DNA of 64,000 nucleotides from Vitrella brassicaformis (taxonomy: Eukaryota > Sar > Vitrellaceae), in assembly GCA_001179505.1 (NCBI GenBank), contig CDMY01000456.1, positions 34,799 through 98,798 on the forward strand, given 5' to 3'. This document shows positions 24,301 to 35,721 of this stretch, piece by piece. The notes beneath the pieces are model-generated. The model did not search any database. It was not told the origin of the DNA and worked only from the letters and a program-made list of their open reading frames with translations. The translations under genes and the position numbers were made by a program. Positions within the stretch are counted from its first letter, which is position 1, and each line of letters opens with the position of its first letter.

Positions 24301-27300
24301 GGGCTGGGGAAGAAGAAGGCCCTCAAGAAGACGGTGAGTTAGTTAGTCGGTCGGGCAAGAGAGCTGAGCTGGGCTGTGTGCGGATGTGATGTACCTCTGT
24401 GTCTGTCTGTGTACCTTTGTCCGTCAGGACGCCAAGAGGAACGACGACGCGAAATACAAGAAGAAGCCGAAAAGGAGACTGGTACTGCATTCAGCCATGC
24501 GACGGATACATACACATGCATCCTCTAATCTCCGTGTGATGTCTGTCGATGTCCGATTATCTGTCTGTCTGTCTGCAGAAGGACGACTACAGCAGCCACG
24601 ACGACCTCGCCAACTTTGAGAACGAAGACGAGGAAGCCGAAATGGTCCGCAAAATGGAACGAATCGCCGAAAAGAAACTCAAAAAGTAAGCTGCCCCTCC
24701 CCCTCCCCCTCCCCGTCCCCCACTCGCTCTCTCACCACACACATGATGATGATGATGATGTTGTCTGTCTGCAGGATGCGCAAGGAGCGAGAAGAGCGAA
24801 TGCCCGAAGGCCAGAAGCCGGTGGTCATCCCTCTGGGTCAGGTGCTGACGGTCGGACAGGTGGCCGACAAGCTCGACGTGGGGTCGGCGGCGGTGGTCAA
24901 GCACCTGATGCTGCAGGAGGGCGTCATGGCCAACGCCATGGCACCGCTGCAAAGGGATATGGCCGTCAAGGTCGTTGAGGCCTTCGGGCGGGAGGTGGCT
25001 GAGACGGATGAGGTCGAGGACGACGAGGCGCAGCTCTATGACGAAGAAGAGGCCAGGGTGAGACCGACCGATACACATGGGGGGCGGGCGGACGGTTCCA
25101 ATCTGTCTGTGTGTGTGTGTGTGTGTGTGCAGTTACTAGAGGAGCTGCAGCAGAAGGAGGACGACCCCGCCTCCCTCAAGCCCCGCCCGCCCATCATCAC
25201 CATCATGGGCCACGTCGACCACGGCAAGACCTCTCTCCTCGACGCCATCCGATCCACCACAGTGGCAGCCAAGGAGGCCGGCGGCATCACCCAGCACATC
25301 GGCGCCTACACCGTCAAGGGCCCCTCGGGCGACAGCCTCACCTTCATCGACACCCCCGGGCACGCTGCCTTCTCGCAGATGCGCAGCAGGGGCGCCAATG
25401 TGACGGATGTGGTGGTGCTGGTGGTGGCGGCTGACGACTCGGTCATGGAGCAGACGAGGGAGTCGATACGCATGTGCCGGGCGGCGGGGGTGCCGGTTGT
25501 TGTCGCCATCACCAAGATCGACAAGCCAGAGGCGAACCCTGATTCGGTCATCGGCGACCTGGCCAGCGAAGAGATCGTTGTCGAGGATCTCGGGGGCGAT
25601 ATTCAATGCGCCAGGTCGGTAGGGTACACACATACACTCACTGTGCCCTGCCCTGTTCGTTCACCTGACTGGTGCGTGGTCTCTGTGTGTCGTCAGGGTG
25701 TCGGCAATGACGAAGGATGGCCTTGACGACTTGCTTGAGAAGCTGGCCTTCTCTGCAGAGATCATGGACCTCAAAGCCAACCCCGATCGGCCAGCCTCGG
25801 GCACCGTCCTGGAAGCCTCCGTCGAGCAGGGCCTCGGCGTTGTCGCAACTACACTCATACAACGAGGCACACTCAGGTATCCTTGACGCCCCCCCACACC
25901 CACACCCTCACCGCCATACACCCTTTTTTCGAGCTCCTTTTGTCAGGGTGGGCGACATCGTTGTTGCTGGCGGTGCGTACGGCAAGATCCGCGCCCTTCG
26001 GGACTGGCAGGGTCGGCCGATCAAGGAGGCGGGCCCGTCGGAGCCGGTGCAGGTGGTTGGCATCAACAGGGAGGTCCTGCCCTCTGCCGGCGACCCATTG
26101 GAGGTGGTCGACACGGAGTTCCAGGCCAAGGCGCTCGCAGAGGTGCGGCGGAAGATCACCTCGACGGCAGAGGGGGCCGGCAGGTTCGGCAGCCTGCTCT
26201 CGGAAACCGTTGCCACCATTGCTGGGGTGAGTGAGCCAGGAGGGAGAGGAGGGTCTGTCTGTATTCTTTGTGAGGTGTGCATGTGCATGGTGTGTGTCGC
26301 GTGGACGGATGGATGGCTGATGGATGGGATGCAGGAGAATGGCGATTCCAAGGAGCTGACGGTTGTGGTCAAGGCGGACGTGCAGGGGTCGGCAGAGGCC
26401 GTGTCCAACTGGTGAGTGGAGTGGATGTGAGTGGATGGAGGACGGGCAATGCACACACAGCACAGGACAGGACAGATCCTTCTTCCATCCATCTGAGAAT
26501 TGGATGTGTGTGGCTGTGCTGGTCGGTTCGGTTCATTCATTCAGTGTGGGTGGTCTGTTCAAGGAGGACCCCACTGGCAAGGCGACCGTCAAGGTCGTCC
26601 TGGCTGAGGCGGGACCAGTCACCAAAGTAGGCAGGGAGAGATGCATGGAATGGACGCCAGCCAACACAGCACAGCACAGCACACAACAGACGCACTCGGG
26701 GTGTGTTGTGCGTATGGGGTGGTGGCTGGCTGTTATGTGTGCGCAGACTGACGTGGTGACGGCGTCTGTGGGGAGGGGTCTGATCATCGCCTTCAATGTC
26801 GGCATCAATGATGACGCTAAGGTCAGTCAGTCACCGAACGCACACATGCGCCTGCCCAGACCGACATCATTGTCTCTCCCTCTCTCTCTCTCTCTATGTG
26901 CGTCTGTGTGCAGAGGGCAGCTGCTGACCTCGGCCTTCCCCTCTTCCACTGTCGAATAGTCTACGAAGGTGACCATCAATCACATCACACAAATCCATGC
27001 ACCAACAGAGAGAGATTTTTCCATTTCCATGTATGGCTGGCCCTTCTCTTGTGCAGCGATCAAGGAGGTAGAGAGCAGGTTAGAGCGGATCCTGAGCCCC
27101 ACTCCCGAAGGCGAGTATGCGGGCGCCGCAGAGGTCAAGCAGGTGTTCGTCGTCGGCAAGAAGGGCAAGGTCGCCGGCTGCATCGTGACTGACGGCGTCA
27201 TGAAGAAGGGCGCTAACGTCAGGATACTCAGGCCGAAACCGGGCGCAGGCAGCGAGATCGTATACATGGTCAGCCCAGCCCACACGAGAGAGAGAGAGAG

Positions 27301-27522
27301 AGCGGCGCGAAAGAAATCCAATGGCCGCATTTGCGTGTCCTTTGCGTGTGTGTGTGTGTGCAGGGTCGGTTGCGGTCTCTGCGTCACATTAAGGAGGAGG
27401 TTGGCGAGATGGAGTCAGGCCGCGAGTGCGGCATGGCCTTCGACGACTTCGAAGACATGCAGTCAGGAGACATCATTGAGTGCTATGTCGACTCCAAGTC
27501 GGCAATAAGACAGCTGACGTGA
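21400..27522 (+). CDS. infB: Plastid translation initiation factor IF-2 fused to four S1-like domains
   Basis: Twenty-three exons trace with closing phase at every junction from ATG 21400 to TGA 27520-27522 (1353 aa). Major exons are 21400-21753, 21840-22345, 22801-23185, 24061-24333, 24775-25057, 25133-25614, 25947-26226, 27057-27268 and 27364-27522. A signal peptide ([19 protein letters not shown]) is followed by an Arg/Ser-rich transit-like stretch, implying a complex plastid. S1-like domains lie near residues 117-175, 266-345, 432-519 and 519-590. An acidic/Lys-rich linker leads to the IF-2 N domain ([20 protein letters not shown]) and the GTPase: GHVDHGKT near 845, [17 protein letters not shown]. 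The C-terminal domain ends with GDIIECY. It delivers initiator tRNA to bacterial-type ribosomes. I know of no other IF-2 with an S1 array. Confidence 0.9.
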
Positions 27523-28032
27523 TGACTGACGTGTGTGAGGGTGTCAATGTGGCTATGTTGTGTTCGTATGTGTCTGTGTGAGGACCCCCGCGCTCGTGTG
27601 TCATCAGATGAGCTTGTGAGTTGCCACACAGCTTTATGTACGTGTGTGTCACTTGACAACGGCCTAAGGTTTGGCAGTCGAATCGATCGGCTGTGTCCTC
27701 TCACTCCGTTCGGTCAATGCCATCCCATCCACCATGCACAATCAGTCCACCGCTTCCACGCCTGGCTGGAGAAGGAGGTCCAGCACTCTGCGTACCACAC
27801 CAGTCATGGTACACACACACCAAATCCACCTAATACACAGCGGAAAACGGACTAGAAAAAGCCACCGGGTCCCAGAAAAAACGGGCCACGTGAGCAAAAT
27901 ATGGTACATGTCGCACACAGTGAAGAGAGAAGGCGGCCAATACACACACACACACCCACACACACCCACACACACACACACATGCACCACAGAACCAACT
28001 ACGGAACAAGTCGCTCATCCACCAGCGTCCCC
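27523..28032. other. Convergent 3' spacer
   Basis: Includes a CACACA/CACACCCA microsatellite at about 27943-27982. No coding signal is seen. Confidence 0.6.
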
Positions 28033-30486
28033 TCAAACAAATGTTATTGCCTCCACCACGTCTGCTTTGAATTCACACTCGCCGCCAAGCCAGGCGTGTC
28101 GATCTTCATCTCTCTTGCCACTGTATCCCTCAGGGACACAATCTCTGTGGAAAGACTGGCGGCACCAGCGTACGTCGGAGCTGTGCCAACCAAGGATCAA
28201 CGACCTTCCCTTCAAGTTGACTCTAAATTTCCACTTCTCGTTGCTTGCCTCCATTCCGAGCACTGTCACCTTTGCTGATTCTCCGTCTGTCTTGAATTCC
28301 GTGAGTTTGTCGAAGCCATGGCCGCAGAGAGAGAAGACTCGCACCGGGCGATCAACCGTCACCGTCTCCGTACGGACGGGTGGGATGGTGCCGTCAATCA
28401 AGTATGCGAATCCATAAGGGCCCTTGCGGGTGAGCAGCAGCAGGTTCTCGGCATTCTCGACTTGCTGAAGGAAGCGCGCATAATCATGGTTGTCCCTCGC
28501 CGAACTGATTGGATACACAGGCACACGCACACACACACACACACATACGTGGTGTGGTTACGTCAGTCGCTCGCGAGGCTTCGCCCTTACCTGTACACTG
28601 ATCGGAGGGCCTCGACCTTCTTGCCAGCCATGGCCGCGACCTCCGATAATTGCGCCGGCGATGCGACGTGAGAAGGACAGAGCTGGAGCGATGTCAGTGT
28701 GACTTGGAGTGATGGCTGGAGGGCCCCAGGCACATGAGGAGGCTCGACCACACTGCCGGGGAGCGACAGGCGAATCCGACGCAGAAAGTCCACAGCGAGA
28801 TGGAAGTGCTCTGGCGACGTCTTGAGTGTCGTGCCGCCCCCCACTCTACGCACACAGAAGCGTTTAATGCTGTGTGTGTGTCTTGGCAACCTCTTCTCTC
28901 CATCTCCCTATATATGTCACTTGCCTGTCATTGAAGATCTCGCGGATGGAATCACTGCTTGTCGGCTGATCGAGCGTCACCTGCAGTGAGGCCTCTCTGT
29001 GCGATCGCACGCACACACTCTTGACAGACCCCTTATCCTCGCCAGTGCGCAGCAGACCCCCAATCTCCGTGTAGAAGCGCTCCACGTCCTCGAGTGCCTT
29101 GGCCGCATCCATGATGCCCGCCGACCCATCACCCAGCAGCCGATTCTTGATGAGCTTGTCATGGTAGAAGCGGATTGACACCTTGCTCCTCTCCTCATCA
29201 GTGAGCTCGTCGATGAATTTCCCTTCCTGCTGGGCTACAGCCACACGATCCTCGAGCCAGGTGCCGAAAATGCGCGATGCGTCGAGGAAGGGCAGCTGGC
29301 GGCCGTCCTCCATGGTGATGCGGGGGAGGGCACTCATGTGGCGCAGCAGCAGGTGGGCCAGGTAGGTGTTGGCCAGGTCAGGCAGCGCCAGGGCATCTGG
29401 TGCCAGGATGACTGTGCGGCCGCCCACATTGAGATGGATATCGCCAGCCTTGAGGACTTGCGAGGCTTCAATGTCAGTGAACAGAGTGCCGCCGTGCCGG
29501 CGGACCGTCTCGTGGATGGCATCAATCGTCGCCTGGAAGTCGCTGGCGTGCGTCTTGACGACGTGACATGGTGTCCCTTCTTCTGTTGCCGCTGTGTCCG
29601 GCGGAGTCTCCGTTGTGCTGCCCTCCGTTGACGCCTCTCGTTGGGAAGTGGGCGTATCATCGCGAGCCTGCATACACATGCAGGTTGCTGCAACTCTCCG
29701 TTTATGGAGGTGACTGAATGAATCAACTGACCTGTTGAGTAGCCTCCTCAATCTGTTGAACTTTGAGCTGCAGAGCGGCAACGGTCGTCTTCAGCTCCTC
29801 AAGAGTCCCTCGCTGGTCGCCAGGCTGCAGGAAGCAAGATGCAATAGCTGCACACGCGCGCTGGTCCAGGAGGGATTGAATGCTGTCTCGTACAGCGCCC
29901 AGCTCCTCGCGTACCTGACCCAGCTAAAACACACCCAAGCTGGTCGCTCCCCCGGTGCGCCTGAGCTGCCTACCTCTGCAGTGGTTTTGTTGAGTTTGGC
30001 ATCGGTGTCTCTGATCCTCTTCTTGAGTGATGTGATGCTGTCCGAGCTGGTGACCCTCTCGCGGTTAGCTATGCCCGCAGCTACACGGGAGGGATACGAA
30101 CCACCCTGAATGAAGAAACACACCATTGAGATGTTACTGCTTGCACAGTGGACATAACCTGCTGGGCGGCGGTTCTTGTGTCCTCGGAAGGGCCTGCCAC
30201 ACGCACACGAGCGTGCAGAGGATCGTGGACCGGTTCAGCTGCTGTGGAGAGTGCTGTGCACGCCTAACGTACCTTTTGTCCCTGTGGCGATGCAGCGCAC
30301 GGCCGTTTGTGTGAGGCTGCCACTCGTCAGAACGACAGAAGGCCGTACGCCAACGACTGCATGAAGCACATCTGTCTGCCTATCAGTATGCAGCTGCATT
30401 ACTGCCCGCGGTGACTTACCATGTTGCACAGCTGCCAGCCCTCCTCGGGCAAGGGCAGAGCGCAGCGCAGCAACGCGCGAGAGCAT
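28033..30486 (-). CDS. Coiled-coil, BTB/T1-like and TLDc-like domain protein
   Basis: About nine exons, from ATG 30486 to TGA at 28033-28035. The N-terminal third is coiled coil (SITSLKKRIRDTDAKLNKTT, LEELKTTVAALQLKVQQIEE). The middle has a potassium-channel T1/BTB-like start (DIHLNVGGRTVILAPDAL) followed by GRQLPFLDASRIFGTWLEDR. The C-terminal 150 residues, from ARDNHDYARFLQQVENAENL and KGPYGFAYLIDG to GGECEFKADVVEAITFV, have the spacing of a TLDc domain. Two inferred introns use GTTATG-like weak donors. The BTB-like part suggests oligomerisation or a cullin-adaptor role, and the TLDc family is tied to oxidative stress and V-ATPase regulation. The specific function is unknown. Confidence 0.62.
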
Positions 30487-30671
30487 CGCGGCCCCGTCCT
30501 TAGCGAAGATCTCTGCGTTTGATGACTCAGATCTGACTCAACACCAGCGAAGAACACCGTGACATTGGCTCCAGGGTTTGAGATGCCAGGGTCATAGATC
30601 TCAGGGTTAGGGTCCAGGGTTAGGGTGAAGGGTTCGAGGCCGCCGAATCCGGGAGCTGAGGCATTGAAAAC
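30487..30671. promoter_or_regulatory. Divergent promoter region with telomere-like repeats, BTB-TLDc / ANK-RING
   Basis: This 185-bp spacer lacks GCGAGCT. It carries GGGTTAGGG at 30604-30612 and 30617-30625, plus TTGGCTCCAGGGTTTG at 30565-30580. The last element recurs exactly at 34295-34310 before the CINP-like gene. A telo-box-type promoter class is inferred; a remnant interstitial telomere is the alternative. Confidence 0.4.
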
Positions 30672-33600
30672 ATGTCACAGACATCAGGTGCGCTGAATTG
30701 TACGGCCACCTTGTGTACGGCTGCACACGCGATGCCGTGGAAAAAAATCTGTGTGTGTGCGCGCCTGCGTGTGCAGCTACTCTGCCTGGCTTCGATGCGT
30801 TTCTGTCGTTCAATGCAGCATCACCTGAAAAGACTCAGCAGGTGACAGCAGACAGGAAGGCAGACAGACAGGCGGAGAAGGCCACGCTTTCGGTGAGGCT
30901 GTGTGTGTATCCGTCTACATCAGCTCGAAGCGGCAGCATCGGCTCTGCGCCAGATTCTTGAGGTGCAGGGTTTCGATATCGGTGGCGCAGGTTTTCAGAA
31001 GGAGCGCTCCAAGCCAGCAAGCGCGGAGCTCATTTGCCGCACTCTCTCCCGTACCTTGGTATCAGCAGACGGCATCAGTTGTTTGTGCGGTGATGGCGCT
31101 GATCCAAACACGGCAGTGGCGCTGAGTGCCGGCGGAGATGAGACGGACCACCTGAGGTGGACCGATGTCCTTTCGCTGGCCATTGACGATGAGACCGACG
31201 GCAACCCCGGCGTGTGGCAGTTGGAGCCATCTGGCAAGCAGCTCAACCTCCCTCGGTGGCCCTCCCGCAAACTGCAGGCGGCCGTCCTTGAGGCACTCAT
31301 CGCGGCCGGAGCCGATGCGAATGGCGGCCATGCCGATGACAAGAGAACACCGATCGCAACGGCCGTCTGTGCAGCCAACACGACGGCTGTCGAGACCCTG
31401 CTCAAGAATGGCGCTGAGCTGCAGGGGCAGGAGCTCTTGATCCTCCGTCCAACTGTAATTCCATCGCCCTCGAGCCCGCAGTATGAGGCCGCCCTGCTGA
31501 AGATCTACGGCCGCCTGCTGCAGCACAATCCGGCGCTCGCGAGCGAGGCGAGCGTTGTTGAATGCGGACCGCTGCCCATGCACAGCTTAGGCTCTCTGTC
31601 GTATGCGGTGTCGGAGGACTTCCAACGGGCCTATCTGGACCTCCTATCATCTCATGGCGCCGACCCCACCGCAGCAGACAACCGCGGCCGGACGCCACTC
31701 GCTTGGGCCGTGATCGGCCGCGCGCCTGTTGTGGTGGATTGGCTGTGTGGGAGGGTAGGGCAGAACCTCTATAAGAGCCACGCCGACTGGGATTCGCCAC
31801 TGGGGCTCGCGGGCGAGTGTCTGAGTGAGGCCTTGAAGAGCAAGCCCCCCCGGGAGGGAGCAGTCGAGAAGCAGAAGCAGGTGATCCGGACACTGCTCGA
31901 CCACGGAGCGTCCATTGCGTCACTCCCGTCTTCCACACCAAAGGCGCGCCATACACGAAGGCTCGTGCTGGACATCCAAAAGGAGATGCAGCGCAGCCAG
32001 CCGTCGAATGCCCTTCCACCGCCACAGAAACAGCAGGATGGTCCGGAGGGTGGCAGCAGTGATGCCGCTACGGCTGCCAAGATGGCCGCTGAGCTCATCA
32101 AGGAGGAGGAGAGAGAGAAAGCCAAGAAGGCCAAAAAGGGCGGCAAGAAGGGCAGCAACCAACGCCAGCAGCACCGGCACCAGCAGCAGGTTTCGGGCTG
32201 TGAGGCGATTGAGGAAGACGACGGGCCGTCGGTGCCGTCGACAGCACCGGGCAGCAGGTGGGTGGGCTTGGTTGCATGAAGGGGGAAGCTGGGTGGGCTG
32301 TCCTTCAATTGTGCCGTCTGTGCGTGTGTCATGAATCATCAGTGTGGCCACTGGTGCCGTCAACAGCGATGCGGAAGATCAGCCGCCATCCACTTCATCT
32401 GCTGACCCTCATAGGTAGACGAAGACACACATCAACACACACGCGATGGCTGTGGTCTTTCTCAAGGCGGTTCTGTCCCCTGTGTGTGTTGTGTGTGTGT
32501 CTGCAGTGGCGGCACTTCATCATCGTGTGATCGTGGGCCAGCGACCCCCGCCCCCCTGCCGGCCGATTCCGAGAGCGATGAAGATTCGTTCCCGTCGTGA
32601 GAGCAAGGAAGAAGACCAAGAAGAAAGACATCAATACGCCCCAGCACATACCACTCACTCAAACACAGACAACCAAGTAAGTAGCTTTCACACACACACA
32701 TGGCTGGCTGCTCTATTGGTGCATAATGTGTGGTCTTTGCCTTTCTGTGTCTGCGTGTGTTGTGCAGCATTGGTGTTCGGCCCTTTTCCTCGTCTGCTGC
32801 TCGGCCCCCTGCCGGCCGTGGGCTGGGGGGCAACACACCCACCCCAACACGCACACACCGGTAGACACACCGACTCACACACACAGGGGGGTGTGGTGTC
32901 GAGTGGCTGGCTGGAATCATGTAAGCCTGTCATGTGTGTGTCAGCGGGCCCCCACCCCTCGTCCCGATAGCCACTGTGCGGCCGTCAGTCAGCTGCTCTG
33001 CGCTGCCCCCCCGACCGCAGCACCCCCCCGCCCCCCGCAGGTCTGGCTTTGCGTCAGGACGCCTCTCGACCAGCAGCATCTGTCAGTGTGTCTCTGCCGT
33101 CCCCTCCCCCGCCACAGTCGACCCCTATCGCCAAACGGCCATTCCTGTCAGCCACTGGCAGCTCTCACGCACTCAATGCACAGACAGGGCGGCAGTGCGA
33201 GGGAGAGGGCGGACTGGGGAGGGGCAATCCCGCCGCTGGTGCTGCTGCTGGGCCAGACCGTGACAGCGAGCATCTGGTGGATACACTATGCCAGCAATTG
33301 GAGCAGACACAGCGAGAGGCCAGAGAGGCCAAGCGCAACGAGGAGGTGCTGACACGGCAGCTGCAAGAGGCCCAATGGAAGTGAGCTTATCGACATCGGG
33401 CCTTCACCTGTACTCATGTGTAAATGTCGTGTTACGCTTGTGCAGGCTTGCCCAGATGAGTACCCACCAGCAGCAGCGGCAGCGAGAGCAGCAGCCAGCT
33501 GGGGGAGAGGTAGGGGCTTGCGATCTCTGCTTCGACGCGCCCGCATCGGTCATGTACATGCCCTGCAAGCACCTGCGACTCTGCCTTCACTGCTACGAGG

Positions 33601-33851
33601 AACGCAGGCACACGTGGCAGCGGGACCTCGACCAAGTGCGGACGGAGAACACACGGCGGCGTGCCGAGAACGAGGAAGCCAAGAGGAAGAACGAGAGCCG
33701 CAGCAGGGAGAAACAGATTCCTATGGCAAAGCTACTGGAGGAGCCCGAGTACCTGTGCGAGCACTGCAAGGAGAAGGTGGTGTTCGCCGGCTCGCGCGAG
33801 GAGGTGCTGCGGTGGGCGGCGGAGGCCTTCACCTCCACCACTGAGAGATAG
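30672..33851 (+). CDS. Ankyrin-repeat protein with C-terminal RING-type zinc finger
   Basis: Nine exons: 30672-30687, 30777-30841, 30924-32257, 32343-32414, 32507-32596, 32768-32860, 33021-33380 and 33446-33851 close in phase as eight exons; the 32597-33020 part is approximate and may hold another. The result is about 811 aa. Ankyrin-type repeats appear in the large exon (EALIAAGADANGGHADDKRT; DLLSSHGADPTAADNRGRTP; TLLDHGASIASLP). A Lys-rich stretch (KAKKAKKGGKKG), a disordered acidic linker and a coiled coil (LCQQLEQTQREAREAKRNEE) follow. The C terminus has the RING ligands CDLC, CKHLRLCLHC and CEHC, with 54 residues between the sixth and seventh ligands. A ubiquitin-ligase role is the usual one for this layout. 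Confidence 0.75.
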
Positions 33852-34365
33852 ATAGACGTCCGCTCAGTCAGCCGGCGGGGGCGTGGTGCGGAACAGATGG
33901 ATTGCACGTGGATGCAGGGCAGGGTGGGGGCAGGGAGGACGGACGGGTTTTAATCGTCTGCTGGCTGCATGTTGGGTCCTCTCTTGAGGTCGGACGGGGG
34001 AGGCATCTTCCCTCATTGCCGCATGGACGTGCTTAGACAAGGCACAGCGATATTTACCGTTCATACGGGCATTCATTCATTCATTTATTCATTCATGAAT
34101 TCTGTCTTTCTGGTGTGTGAGGGCTGATGCATGGCATGACGGCATGACGGCATGAATGTCACTGAGCGATTGACTAGGGACTCAGCGCGTGGGCGCATGT
34201 TATGAATGGTCGATGTCATCATATCTCATTCATAACTGCCACTCATCAGCTCCATCCTGGCCAAAGATCCTAAACCCTAAACCCAAAAATAGCGTTGGCT
34301 CCAGGGTTTGGGGTGACGGGTTTGCAAACCCAAAACCCTGCGAGGAGATGCAGGTGTCCTGACAG
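33852..34365. promoter_or_regulatory. Tandem spacer with telo-box-like repeats before the CINP-like gene
   Basis: ATTC repeats lie at about 34072-34096. AAACCCTAAACCC lies at 34272-34284, and TTGGCTCCAGGGTTTG at 34295-34310, identical to 30565-30580, followed by GGGTTTG and AAACCC fragments up to 34338. These lie 25-95 bp before the start codon at 34366. A promoter role is inferred. Confidence 0.4.
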
Positions 34366-34570
34366 ATGCAGGTCCACAGCGATGCTACACGGCTGGTTGA
34401 TCAAACAACAAAGCGTTCATTCCGTGTGCTTCTCGCCGGCGCGTCCCGGAGCCTGGAGCGATGGCGTCTGCTGATGGAGGTGTCCACCAAGGCCATGACA
34501 AACATCGTCAACCAAAAGATCCGACAAGAGTGAGCAAACGACCAGCGCACCGTCCCTCACTCCTTCGATG

Positions 34571-34603
<33 letters not shown>

Positions 34604-35721
34604 TTGGATGCTTCAGGTTTCTGCGCAACGAGTACAGCGGCATCTTCATCTTCAGCTACACTGTACGTTACGTGTCTGGGAGATCTGCCTGCAGTGGGTA
34701 TTGGCCATACACACTCACTCGTGCCTCTGTCATATATATCTTGTCACATGCAGGAGCTGTGTGCGTGCCGGGCTGCTCACGAGGATGCCCTGGCTGCCAT
34801 GATGAAGCAGGTGGAGGAACACCTGACAGACATGGTAGCAAGGGAAGAGACACACAGACGGACAGACAGCGTGCAATACAGATCTCTCGTCCGTTTTGTG
34901 TCACAGGATGCCGCCATCAACCAGCTACGGAAGTCCCGCGATGACCTCTCTGCGCTTGTGGAAGCGGCGAGAGAGCGACGAGGTGACACATTTTGTCTTT
35001 CGTCCGGCACACACAGGCCGTTCATTGATGTACCTATCCACTTTGCTGTGCTGTCTGCTGTGCATGCAGCCAAGGATGCCTCGCGGCAGTTGCCTCAGCC
35101 CTCATCAGCGACAGCTGCTCAATCGGTTAAGTGCAGTGCAACGGATGTCTTTCTAGCTGCCACCGTCGTTGCAGATGCGTGTGTGCACACATTGTGCAGG
35201 GTATGTCAGGGCCGTCCAGTCAGCTTTCTCAAGATGTGTCCAATGTGCCTGTACTCAGGGCCCTGACTCTCGGCGAGACCTGTAAGTCAGCGAGAGAGAC
35301 AAGTACTCACTCCACCATGTATGTATGTCTGTCTGTCTGTCACGCCGCGCTCACAGGTGATTTCCTGGACGACGTCGTGGCGCAGTATGCGCGCGAGCTG
35401 ACACTCAGGCGAAGGCTCTTCGCCCTGCTGGTCGGGAGGCGGGTCCATCAGTGAAATTGATGCCAACAATCGAATGCCTGTTCCCCTCTGTGCATGTCTG
35501 CAGCCTCACTTGAGTGGCGAGGAGGGTGTGCGTGACGGCCGTGAGGATCTGCAGCGGCTGCTGGCTGTGTGGATGGAACAGACATGTGTCCCCGACCAAC
35601 ACAACGGTCAGTCAGCGGGCTCGCTCACACAGGTCGGATGTGTTGTTGTGTGATGGGCGCAGGTCGTGTGGATGGGATGCGAGAGACCATGCGGACGGAG
35701 GCGTCGCAAGTGATGACATGA
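34366..35721 (+). CDS. CINP-like (CDK2-interacting protein family) coiled-coil protein
   Basis: Nine exons with closing phase: 34366-34529, 34617-34662, 34754-34834, 34907-34982, 35070-35125, 35200-35281, 35357-35442, 35504-35606 and 35663-35721 (250 aa). The N-terminal third has SLERWRLLMEVSTKAMTNIV, matching the W-centred start of CINP. A coiled coil follows (AAINQLRKSRDDLSALVEAA). The C-terminal part has DFLDDVVAQYARELTLRRRL, then LLAVWMEQTCVP, resembling the CINP pattern of an M/QYxxEL stretch followed by a W..QP motif. CINP acts in DNA-damage signalling and, with AFG2-type ATPases, in ribosome maturation. The assignment is by eye from short motifs. One intron has a GTTAAG donor. Confidence 0.5.
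34569..34608. repeat. AATC tetranucleotide repeat with inverted tail
   Basis: Seven AATC units followed by ATTGATT, so it could fold back. It lies inside intron 1 of the CINP-like gene, directly before the TTCAG acceptor. Confidence 0.7.

Noticed and set aside
32446-32692. Open frame through 32580-32690 (SRRESKEEDQEERHQ) as part of the ANK-RING gene
   Set aside because: It is out of frame with the acidic exon 32507-32596, which closes in phase with its neighbours on both sides through a GTGAGA donor.
30604-34284. The TTAGGG/TTTAGGG units as a true chromosome end or fusion point
   Set aside because: Only one or two units occur at each place, both lie right before start codons, and genes continue on both sides; promoter elements fit better.
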